A stretch of DNA of 64,000 nt from Ruegeria arenilitoris (GTDB lineage: Bacteria > Pseudomonadota > Alphaproteobacteria > Rhodobacterales > Rhodobacteraceae), in NCBI RefSeq assembly GCF_013031355.1, contig NZ_WPZO01000002.1:186001-250000 (forward strand), given 5' to 3'. Below, one piece after another: positions 58,094-64,000 of this stretch (positions are counted from its first letter, which is position 1; each line of letters opens with the position of its first letter). The notes beneath the pieces were generated by a model. That model saw nothing but the letters and a program-made list of their open reading frames with translations. It ran no database searches and was not told the origin of the DNA. The translations under genes were made by a program, and so were the position numbers.

Positions 58094-58127
58094 CCGTCTT
58101 TCGGCTTGAAACAGGCTGCCACTTTAC

Positions 58128-58177
58128 CCTTGTTCGACAAAACAGCGGGGTCTTGTGCGTTCACAAGAACCCCGCTG
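58128..58177 (-). terminator. Rho-independent terminator of the entericidin-like gene
   Basis: CAGCGGGGTCTTGTG (58143-58157), loop CGTT, and CACAAGA plus CCCCGCTG (58162-58177, one bulged A) form a 15-pair stem. On the reverse strand it is followed by TTTTGTCG, so it ends transcription from the lipoprotein gene at 58432. It faces the forward terminator at 58024. Confidence 0.78.
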
Positions 58178-58294
58178 CCCTGTCAGAAATGCAATACCGC
58201 GTCTATGCACCTGTCCCCCGAATCCTATGCTGGATCGGCTGAATCAGCAACTAAACGCAGGGTGTGCGTTGCGCGGGCTGCTAAGATTTGGAGG

Positions 58295-58432
58295 TCAGAG
58301 GTTCTCCTGAACGTCCGTGGCCGCGCTCTGAATCGCGTCACCCGCTTTCTCGATGTCTTTGCCCGCGCCTTTGGCGGTTTCGCAGGCGGTGAGGGTGAAG
58401 AGGGCAAGCCCAATCAGAATTGCACGGATCAT
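58295..58432 (-). CDS. Entericidin-like small lipoprotein
   Basis: A 45-residue lipoprotein precursor: hydrophobic signal MIRAILIGLALFTLTAC with lipobox LTAC (Cys17), then a short Lys/Asp/Ala helix (GAGKDIEKAGDAIQSAATDV). This is the EcnA/EcnB pattern of tiny envelope lipoproteins, expressed under stress in enterobacteria. ATG at 58432 has GGAG seven bases upstream; an ATG at 58444 is also in frame. It ends in the terminator at 58143. Confidence 0.82.
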   Translation of the reverse strand: MIRAILIGLALFTLTACETAKGAGKDIEKAGDAIQSAATDVQENL

Positions 58433-58565
58433 CAGTGTCTCCATTCGTGTCTGTCTTGTGTTGCGTAACAGCTTTCCCTGAATGGAACCAGTGCTTTGAG
58501 GCCTGTTCAACCCTTGAAGGCAGATGGGGTAACCATGGTGATCGGAACGCCACAACGTGGTGTGA

Positions 58566-58907
58566 TCAGCCTTTTTCTTCGCCGCAAAACATGTCGTAGA
58601 CCAGTTCGATCATGCGGCGCGGGCGGTCATCGGCAAGACGATAGTAGATCGCCTTGCCCTCGCGGCGGGGCGTTACCAGCCCCTCAAGGCGCAAACGCGA
58701 CAACTGCTGGGACACGGCCGCCTGACGGGCGGACAGCAGCTCCTCCAACTCGGTCACGGATTTTTCGCCGGACACAAGATGGCACAGGATCATAAGGCGG
58801 CCTTCGTGGCTGATGGCTTTCAGGAAATTCGACGCGCGCGTCGCGTTTTCAACCATTTTGTCGAATGTTTCGGGGTGCATGTCTTGCGAAAGCTGGGGTA
58901 GGGCCAT
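58566..58907 (-). CDS. ArsR-family regulator of the SqrR/BigR persulfide-sensor type
   Basis: A 113-residue winged-helix repressor. The recognition region is LSARQAAVSQQLSRLRLEG, followed by the beta wing RREGKAIYYRLAD. Cys42 (MILCHLVSGE) and Cys108 (YDMFCGEE) sit within one residue of the Cys41/Cys107 pair of Rhodobacter SqrR, which forms a tetrasulfide on sulfide exposure. The metal-binding ELCVCDL site of ArsR is lacking. ATG at 58907 follows AAGGA. No sulfide:quinone reductase or persulfide dioxygenase gene adjoins. It is divergent from clpP. Confidence 0.85.
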   Translation of the reverse strand: MALPQLSQDMHPETFDKMVENATRASNFLKAISHEGRLMILCHLVSGEKSVTELEELLSARQAAVSQQLSRLRLEGLVTPRREGKAIYYRLADDRPRRMIELVYDMFCGEEKG

Positions 58908-58983
58908 CGTGTTTTCCTTGTTTACGCGCGAACCAGGTGGAGGTGGTGAGTGGGGTTCGCGGACTCGAATGTCTTGGGTACTT

Positions 58984-59020
58984 ATTTTGAACATGTATTT
59001 CCATATGCATGAATCAAAAT
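58984..59020. promoter_or_regulatory. Candidate operator in the ArsR-clpP spacer
   Basis: ATTTTGA (58984-58990) and TCAAAAT (59014-59020) form seven-base arms, and inside them TTC-N9-GAA (58999-59013) surrounds overlapping CATATG and ATGCAT. SqrR/BigR proteins bind AT-rich TTC/GAA dyads of similar spacing. This 308-base spacer (58908-59215) otherwise holds no gene. Confidence 0.3.
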
Positions 59021-59129
59021 GATGTGATGTAAGGGCTGCAATATACGAAGAACGCTCTCGGAGCCGGTTGCGAAAGAGCAGGTTCAACACTCAAATTCCG
59101 ACCGCGCGGCCCGAAGTCTCCGGCCCCCC

Positions 59130-59158
59130 TTGCAGCCCCCCGGTGGCGACACTAAGAC
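59130..59158 (+). promoter_or_regulatory. Candidate clpP promoter
   Basis: TTGCAG (59130-59135) and TAAGAC (59153-59158) are 17 bases apart, 58 bases before the clpP start. CTTGCAG at the -35 position also resembles heat-shock sigma (RpoH) sites, which would suit clpP. The match is moderate. Confidence 0.3.
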
Positions 59159-59215
59159 TCAGGTAACGTTTCTTCGGGTAATGTCCCGATCCATAGCAAA
59201 GCAGGCAGGTTCAGA

Positions 59216-59848
59216 ATGTTCGATCCAGTTGATACCTATATGAATACGCTCGTCCCGATGGTGGTCGAACAGACCAGCCGGGGCGAGCGCGCCTACGATA
59301 TTTTCTCACGCCTTCTGAAAGAGCGGATCATTTTCATCAACGGCCCGATCCATGATGGGATGAGCCATCTGGTCGTCGCCCAGCTGCTGCATCTTGAGGC
59401 GGAGAACCCCAGCAAAGAGATCTCGATCTACATCAATTCGCCTGGCGGTGTTGTGACCAGCGGTTTATCGATTTACGACACAATGCAGTATATCAAGCCG
59501 AAATGTTCGACATTGGTGATCGGTCAGGCGGCCTCGATGGGGTCGGTTCTGCTGGCCGGTGGCGAGAAGGGAATGCGGTTTTCGCTGCCCAACAGCCGCA
59601 TCATGGTGCACCAGCCCAGCGGTGGCTATCAGGGTCAGGCCAGTGACATCATGATTCACGCGGCCGAGACGCAGAAACTGAAAGATCGCTTGTATGACAT
59701 CTACGTACGTCATACCGGCCAGACCAAAAAGGCGGTTGAAAAGGCGTTGGATCGTGACAATTTCATGAGCCCGGAAGAGGCGAAAGATTGGGGTCACATC
59801 GACGAAATCGTCGAAAACCGCGCCAAATTGGACGGCGACGAGGCCTAA
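59216..59848 (+). CDS. clpP: ATP-dependent Clp protease proteolytic subunit
   Basis: A 210-residue serine protease that forms the tetradecameric chamber. Catalytic Ser107 is in GQAASMGS, His132 in MVHQPSGG and Asp182 in DRDNFMS. The N-terminal extension [20 protein letters not shown] is short and probably processed. It degrades proteins handed over by ClpX (next gene) or ClpA. A hairpin separates it from clpX. Confidence 0.97.
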   Translation: MFDPVDTYMNTLVPMVVEQTSRGERAYDIFSRLLKERIIFINGPIHDGMSHLVVAQLLHLEAENPSKEISIYINSPGGVVTSGLSIYDTMQYIKPKCSTLVIGQAASMGSVLLAGGEKGMRFSLPNSRIMVHQPSGGYQGQASDIMIHAAETQKLKDRLYDIYVRHTGQTKKAVEKALDRDNFMSPEEAKDWGHIDEIVENRAKLDGDEA

Positions 59849-59856
59849 GATCAAGT

Positions 59857-59877
59857 CCCCGCGCGGCTTGCGCGGGG
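59857..59877 (+). terminator. Hairpin between clpP and clpX
   Basis: CCCCGCGC-GGCTT-GCGCGGGG is a perfect eight-base stem eight bases after the clpP stop. The following CACATTTTG has a weak T-run, so it may terminate part of the transcripts or stabilise the clpP 3' end. Confidence 0.55.
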
Positions 59878-59979
59878 CACATTTTGAGATTGTAGCCGTC
59901 TCGGTGCTGGCCTAAGCTGCACCAACAGGCGGCAAGCGGTCCGAGGGGGACCGCAGGGACGAAGCCCGAAAGGTAGAAC

Positions 59980-61245
59980 ATGGCGACGAATTCAGGCGGT
60001 GACGGCAAGAACACGCTCTACTGCAGCTTCTGCGGCAAAAGCCAGCATGAGGTACGCAAGCTGATCGCAGGCCCGACCGTGTTCATCTGCGATGAATGTG
60101 TCGAACTGTGCATGGACATCATCCGCGAGGAAACCAAGGCCAGTGGCCTGAAATCCTCGGACGGAGTGCCGACGCCCAAGGACATTTGCGAGGTTCTGGA
60201 CGATTACGTCATCGGCCAGGCTACGGCTAAACGGGTTCTGTCGGTAGCCGTGCACAACCATTACAAGCGCCTGAACCATGCCCAGAAAGCGGGCAGCGAT
60301 ATTGAGCTGGCGAAATCCAACATCCTGCTGATCGGCCCGACTGGCTGCGGTAAAACGCTGCTGGCGCAAACGCTGGCGCGGATTCTGGACGTGCCGTTCA
60401 CCATGGCTGATGCTACCACGCTGACCGAGGCCGGTTATGTGGGTGAAGATGTCGAGAACATCATTCTCAAACTGCTGCAGGCCAGCGAATACAACGTCGA
60501 ACGCGCGCAGCGCGGCATCGTCTATATCGACGAGGTCGACAAGATCACCCGTAAGTCCGAGAACCCCTCGATCACCCGTGACGTATCGGGTGAGGGCGTG
60601 CAGCAGGCATTGCTGAAGCTGATGGAAGGCACCGTGGCGTCGGTTCCGCCGCAAGGTGGCCGCAAGCATCCGCAGCAGGAGTTCCTGCAGGTCGACACCA
60701 CGAACATTCTGTTCATCTGTGGCGGTGCGTTTGCCGGTCTGGACAAGATCATCGCGCAGCGCGGTAAAGGCTCGGCCATGGGCTTTGGCGCCGATGTGCG
60801 CGACAATGACGAGCGCGGCGTGGGCGAGATATTTAAGGATCTGGAGCCCGAAGACCTGCTGAAGTTCGGCCTGATCCCGGAATTCGTCGGCCGTCTGCCT
60901 GTTCTGGCGACGCTGGAAGATCTGGACGAGGATGCTCTGGTAACGATCCTGACCAAGCCCAAGAACGCCCTGGTTAAGCAATACCAGCGTCTGTTCGAGT
61001 TGGAAGATGCCGAACTGGCCTTTACCGATGATGCGCTGAAGTCGATTGCCAAGAAGGCCATCGAACGCAAGACCGGCGCACGTGGCCTGCGCTCGATCCT
61101 CGAAGATATCCTGCTGGACACGATGTTCGAACTGCCCGGCATGAAGAACGTCACCGAGGTAGTGGTCAACGAAGAGGCGGTGTCGTCCGACAAGCAGCCC
61201 TTGATCATCTACGCGGATTCAGCGGAATCGGCCTCGGCCGGTTAA
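59980..61245 (+). CDS. clpX: Clp protease ATP-binding subunit ClpX
   Basis: A 421-residue AAA+ unfoldase. The N-terminal zinc-binding domain has C15, C18, C37 and C40 (YCSFCGK and FICDEC). Walker A is GPTGCGKT (119-126), Walker B region VYIDEVDKI, and the ClpP-docking IGF-type loop lies in the [12 protein letters not shown] segment. In alphaproteobacteria ClpXP degrades cell-cycle regulators. AAAGG precedes the ATG. It ends in a terminator at 61267. Confidence 0.97.
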   Translation: MATNSGGDGKNTLYCSFCGKSQHEVRKLIAGPTVFICDECVELCMDIIREETKASGLKSSDGVPTPKDICEVLDDYVIGQATAKRVLSVAVHNHYKRLNHAQKAGSDIELAKSNILLIGPTGCGKTLLAQTLARILDVPFTMADATTLTEAGYVGEDVENIILKLLQASEYNVERAQRGIVYIDEVDKITRKSENPSITRDVSGEGVQQALLKLMEGTVASVPPQGGRKHPQQEFLQVDTTNILFICGGAFAGLDKIIAQRGKGSAMGFGADVRDNDERGVGEIFKDLEPEDLLKFGLIPEFVGRLPVLATLEDLDEDALVTILTKPKNALVKQYQRLFELEDAELAFTDDALKSIAKKAIERKTGARGLRSILEDILLDTMFELPGMKNVTEVVVNEEAVSSDKQPLIIYADSAESASAG

Positions 61246-61266
61246 GCTCAAAACGAGTTACCAATC

Positions 61267-61296
61267 ACGGCGCGGCACTGACTGCGCCGTTTTCTT
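61267..61296 (+). terminator. Rho-independent terminator of clpX
   Basis: ACGGCGC (61267-61273) and GCGCCGT (61284-61290) pair around a ten-base loop, followed by TTTCTT. Confidence 0.8.
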
Positions 61297-61307
61297 GTGG
61301 GGGCATT

Positions 61308-61670
61308 ATGACAATCAAACGCATCTCGTCAGGTGGAGAATTCGAGGACAAAATTGGGTATTGCCGCGCGGTGGTTGCCGGTGGCTGGGTCCATGTCGCC
61401 GGAACGGTCGGTCAAGGCGATGATGTGACCGCGCAATGTCGGTCGGCCCTTGAAACGATCAGCAAGGCGCTGACCCAGGCCGGAGCGAGCTTTGCTGATG
61501 TTGTGCGTGTGACCTACATGCTGCCGGACCGATCCGAGTTCGAGCCCTGCTGGCCGATCCTGCGGGAATACTTCGGCGAAAACCCTCCGGCTACGTCCAT
61601 GATCGAGTGCGGTTTGATCGACCCGAAGTACCGGATCGAAATCGAAGTCACGGCATATTTGCCGGAATAG
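61308..61670 (+). CDS. RidA/YjgF family protein
   Basis: A 120-residue trimeric enamine/imine deaminase-like protein. It begins [22 protein letters not shown] and has VAGTVG, the NAL-like [26 protein letters not shown] and a late [21 protein letters not shown]. The Arg that binds substrate carboxylates in true RidA (R105 in the E. coli numbering) is not at the usual PxRxxV motif, so it may belong to a Rid subfamily with a different role. Confidence 0.85.
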   Translation: MTIKRISSGGEFEDKIGYCRAVVAGGWVHVAGTVGQGDDVTAQCRSALETISKALTQAGASFADVVRVTYMLPDRSEFEPCWPILREYFGENPPATSMIECGLIDPKYRIEIEVTAYLPE

Positions 61671-61749
61671 CAGGTGCGGCCCTAGTGGCACTGGACCTTG
61701 GCGAGCCTTTGGTCCATATCTGCGGGAACAGAAATGCCGGAGGCAGCCG

Positions 61750-62133
61750 ATGGGTATCCTGAACAGTCTATTGCGGGCCGTAACCTGGTGGAACGGAGCC
61801 ACCTTGAACACGCAGATCTATACTGCGCGGAAAGGTGAGAAAGTCGGCGAAGACAACGAAGGCAATGTCTTCTATCGCAATGCCGACGACAGCAAGCGTT
61901 GGGTGATTTTCAACGGTGAGGCCGAGGCCAGCCGGATCGACCCCGATTGGCACGGCTGGCTGCACCGCACCTGGGACGAGCCGCCGACCGACAAGCCGCT
62001 GGAGCATAAATCCTGGGAAAAACCGCATCAGGAAAACCTAACGGGGACGGCTCTGGCCTATACCCCTGCGGGGTCGCTGCGTCGGCAAAACCCGGTTGAG
62101 CGCACGGATTACGAGGCCTGGAGCCCGGAATAA
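61750..62133 (+). CDS. NADH:ubiquinone oxidoreductase accessory subunit NDUFA12-like
   Basis: A 127-residue protein starting [22 protein letters not shown]. Conserved features are [24 protein letters not shown] and [13 protein letters not shown], as in mitochondrial NDUFA12 (B17.2) and its alphaproteobacterial counterpart. It sits on the peripheral arm of respiratory complex I. It heads a run NDUFA12-mlaD-DUF2155 with gaps of 12 and -4 bases. Confidence 0.93.
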   Translation: MGILNSLLRAVTWWNGATLNTQIYTARKGEKVGEDNEGNVFYRNADDSKRWVIFNGEAEASRIDPDWHGWLHRTWDEPPTDKPLEHKSWEKPHQENLTGTALAYTPAGSLRRQNPVERTDYEAWSPE

Positions 62134-62145
62134 ACGAGGCGAGCG

Positions 62146-62598
62146 ATGTCGACCTATAACGTTACCGAAGTTCTTGTCGGTGGGGCTGTACTGGCCTGTG
62201 CCGTCGCTTTTGGCGTTTATGCGAGCCAGTCCACCGGCCTGTCGCAGGGCGGCGCGGGATATCAGCTGGAGGCGTCGTTTCGCTCGCTCGAAGGTGTTGG
62301 TGTGGGCACGGACGTGCGTCTGGCCGGGGTCAAGATCGGGACTGTGACGGGCGTTACCCTGAACCCGGACACCTATCGCGCAGACACCACCTTCTCGATT
62401 GCGGACGGCATTCTGGTGCCGGATGACAGTGCCATCGTGATTTCGTCCGAAGGTCTTCTGGGCGGTAACTTCGTCGAGGTGATGCCGGGTGGCTCGCCGT
62501 TCTATTTTGAGCCCGGCGATCAGGTTGAAGACACACAAGGCGCGGTTAGCCTGATCTCGCTGCTGGTTAAATTCGTGGCCGGGGACGGCAGCGAATGA
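62146..62598 (+). CDS. mlaD: Outer-membrane lipid asymmetry protein MlaD
   Basis: A 150-residue protein with one N-terminal membrane helix (LVGGAVLACAVAFGVYA) and a periplasmic MCE domain: YQLEASFRSLEGVGVGTDVRLAGVKIGTVTGV and SSEGLLGGNFVEVMPGG in conserved order. It is the lipid-binding part of the Mla phospholipid transporter. MlaE and MlaF are not in the window. DUF2155 follows with a four-base overlap. Confidence 0.9.
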   Translation: MSTYNVTEVLVGGAVLACAVAFGVYASQSTGLSQGGAGYQLEASFRSLEGVGVGTDVRLAGVKIGTVTGVTLNPDTYRADTTFSIADGILVPDDSAIVISSEGLLGGNFVEVMPGGSPFYFEPGDQVEDTQGAVSLISLLVKFVAGDGSE

Positions 62599-62963
62599 AG
62601 CGTTTTGCCCTGATCGCAGCGCTGCTGGCCGCCACGGGTGTAATGGCGCAGCAAAAGGCGCAGTCAGGTCCCGGGGCGATCCTGCGGGGTCTCGACAAAG
62701 TCAACGGCCAGACCGTCGATGTGGAAATGCGGAACGGTGAGACCACGGCGATTTTTGGTCTGGACGTTGCGCTTGGGGATTGCCGTTATCCAGCCGAAAA
62801 CCCCACCGGTGATGCCTTTGCCTATCTTACGATCTGGGAAAAAGGTAAGTCGGACGAATTGTTTGATGGCTGGATGATTGCCACATCCCCGGCGCTGAAC
62901 GCGCTGGATCATGCGCGTTACGACGTCTGGGTGATCCGCTGTATGACGCCTTCGGCTGATTGA
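62595..62963 (+). CDS. DUF2155 family exported protein
   Basis: A 122-residue protein with a short signal peptide (MKRFALIAALLAATGVMA). The mature part has the DUF2155 pattern: AILRGLDKVNGQTVDVEMRNGE, LDVALGDCRYPAENPTGDAFAYL, and ALDHARYDVWVIRC, with two Cys. The family is alphaproteobacterial and has no known function; the constant link with mlaD suggests an envelope role. It overlaps the convergent aat gene by 46 bases. Confidence 0.85.
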   Translation: MKRFALIAALLAATGVMAQQKAQSGPGAILRGLDKVNGQTVDVEMRNGETTAIFGLDVALGDCRYPAENPTGDAFAYLTIWEKGKSDELFDGWMIATSPALNALDHARYDVWVIRCMTPSAD

Positions 62964-63550
62964 ACCAAAGGCGCGGTGAAATCTGCGCTCGCGTTGATCG
63001 CCTCTTCCAACTCCCGTCGGTACTGCGTGCGGGGAATTTCAATCGCCCCCAGTGACGCCAGATGTGCGGTTAGAAATTGCGTGTCGAACAGCCGAAACCC
63101 GGTTTGCCGCAGGCGATCCACCAGGTAGGCCAGAGCGATCTTTGACGCATCCGTTCGGCGCGAAAACATGCTCTCACCAAAAAATGCGGCCCCTAGTGCA
63201 ACACCATAGACGCCGCCAACCAGATGGTCGGCCTCCCACACCTCAAGCGAGTGCGCGTGGCCAGTGCGGTGAATTTGTAGATAGAGGTTTCGCAATTCGG
63301 CATTGATCCAGGTGTCCGCGCGATCTGCGCAACCATCGACAACGCCAGTAAAGTCCCGGTTGATCGTTATCGAGTACCCGCATTTGCGGATACTGCGCGA
63401 AAGACTGCGCGAGACATGGAAGCCGTCGAGGGGAAAGACGCCGCGAAACTTGGGATCAACCCAGAACAGCTCTGCGGCGTCACGGTGTTCGGCCATCGGG
63501 AAAATGCCGATGGAATAGCCGTGTAACAAGAGTTCCGGGGAAAGGCTCAT
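62918..63550 (-). CDS. aat: Leucyl/phenylalanyl-tRNA-protein transferase
   Basis: A 210-residue N-end rule enzyme that adds Leu or Phe to proteins with N-terminal Lys or Arg, marking them for ClpS/ClpAP. Family segments include ELLLHGYSIGIFPMAEHRD, WVDPKFRGVFPLDGFHVSRS, HSLEVWEADHLVGGVYGVALG and FFGESMFSR, followed by FDTQFLTAHLASLG. Length is usual for alphaproteobacteria. It is downstream of accC on the same strand. Confidence 0.94.
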   Translation of the reverse strand: MSLSPELLLHGYSIGIFPMAEHRDAAELFWVDPKFRGVFPLDGFHVSRSLSRSIRKCGYSITINRDFTGVVDGCADRADTWINAELRNLYLQIHRTGHAHSLEVWEADHLVGGVYGVALGAAFFGESMFSRRTDASKIALAYLVDRLRQTGFRLFDTQFLTAHLASLGAIEIPRTQYRRELEEAINASADFTAPLVQSAEGVIQRITQTS

Positions 63551-63564
63551 GCAGAATGCCCGAA

Positions 63565-63590
63565 GGCCGAAGGGCAGGCACCCTTCGGCC
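63565..63590 (-). terminator. Hairpin between accC and aat
   Basis: GGCCGAAGGG (63565-63574) and CCCTTCGGCC (63581-63590) are a perfect ten-base stem with a six-base loop. On the reverse strand it is followed by TTCGGGC, so the T-run is poor and read-through into aat is likely. Confidence 0.5.
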
Positions 63591-63598
63591 CTGTTGTA

Positions 63599-64000
63599 TT
63601 AATCGGCCATATGCTCCGCAAGCCAGCGCTCCAGCCAGTGGATGTTGTAGTTTCCGCTGTGGATGTCGGGCTCCTGCAGAAGCGCGTGGAACAGCGGCAC
63701 AGTAGTGTCGATGCCGTCCACGATCAGTTCACCCAAGGCCCGTTCCAGACGTGCCAGTGCTTCGGCCCGGTCACGGCCCTGTACGATCAGCTTGGCGATC
63801 AGCGAGTCGTAATAGGGCGGGATCGAATACCCGTCATACAGCGCTGAATCCATACGCACACCCAGACCACCCGGCGCGTGATAGGCCGAGATTTTGCCCG
63901 GGCAGGGCGAGAAGTTGGGCAGTTTCTCGGCGTTGATCCGAACCTCAATGGCGTGGCCGTTGATTTCCAGATCGTCCTGACCAAACGACATGTCCTCACC
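63599..64000 (-). CDS. accC: Acetyl-CoA carboxylase biotin carboxylase subunit, C-terminal part
   Basis: The C-terminal 133 residues of biotin carboxylase; the rest is beyond the right edge. The visible ING HAIEVRINAE segment, FSPCPGKISAYHAPGGLGVRMD, YDSLIAKLIV and RLERALGELIVDGIDTTVPLF are the conserved C-terminal domain of AccC. It carboxylates biotin on AccB for malonyl-CoA formation. Propionyl- or pyruvate carboxylase are less likely because the protein ends soon after this domain. Confidence 0.92.
   Translation of the reverse strand, partial: GEDMSFGQDDLEINGHAIEVRINAEKLPNFSPCPGKISAYHAPGGLGVRMDSALYDGYSIPPYYDSLIAKLIVQGRDRAEALARLERALGELIVDGIDTTVPLFHALLQEPDIHSGNYNIHWLERWLAEHMAD

Overview
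The window is a dense, GC-rich stretch of bacterial chromosome that looks like a marine Roseobacter-group alphaproteobacterium (Rhodobacteraceae; Ruegeria/Phaeobacter-like). The evidence is gene content and layout: GcrA, an NDUFA12-like complex I accessory protein, the NDUFA12-MlaD-DUF2155-aat-accC order, Hint-domain secreted proteins, EI-Ntr (PtsP) next to aspartokinase, and an Entner-Doudoroff operon. The genus is an inference. I found no rRNA, convincing tRNA, insertion sequence, prophage or CRISPR array.

Layout. 1-9.8 kb: apt (cut by the left edge), a small ribbon-helix-helix-like protein, a LysE exporter, an alpha/beta hydrolase, MTA phosphorylase, a SulP anion transporter, acetyltransferases, a flavin reductase, EcsC, a NUDIX hydrolase, DUF1178 and an SDR. 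10-18.8 kb: lysC-ptsP, then zwf-edd-eda behind a LacI-type operator, followed by a class V aminotransferase. 18.8-25.6 kb: a HisC-like aminotransferase, an enoyl-CoA hydratase, BenE and valS. 25.7-35.9 kb: an orphan form II CoxL-like molybdoenzyme subunit overlapping a DUF2235 hydrolase, gcrA, an ABC-2 permease, a DMT exporter, argD-argF, and a pair coding for a Tat-exported protein and a ferric-reductase-like membrane protein. 36-46 kb: a PhyH oxygenase, pirin, a PanE-type reductase, a PiT transporter, a second NUDIX, HrpB, MeaB and the first Hint protein. 46-54 kb: rpmB, a copper pair (possible DUF2946-like protein plus PCu(A)C chaperone), a sirtuin divergent from a low-molecular-weight phosphatase, LysR, the second Hint protein and lepA. 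54.1-58.5 kb: an accessory-looking block of small exported and membrane proteins plus about 1.1 kb without a credible gene but with many inverted repeats and a strong terminator. 58.5-64 kb: a SqrR/BigR-like regulator, clpP-clpX, ridA, NDUFA12, mlaD, DUF2155, aat and the 3' end of accC.

How genes work together. MTA phosphorylase releases adenine that Apt recycles. Zwf, Edd and Eda make a glucose-6-phosphate to pyruvate plus glyceraldehyde-3-phosphate route, but 6-phosphogluconolactonase is not in the operon. ArgD and ArgF are consecutive arginine-pathway steps. ClpX unfolds substrates for ClpP, and Aat tags proteins for Clp degradation. The most unusual parts are the structured noncoding stretch at 57.19-58.09 kb, the gcrA leader (promoter, two GANTC sites and a terminator-like hairpin), the orphan CoxL-DUF2235 overlap, and the two-cysteine ArsR-family regulator with no sulfide gene beside it.
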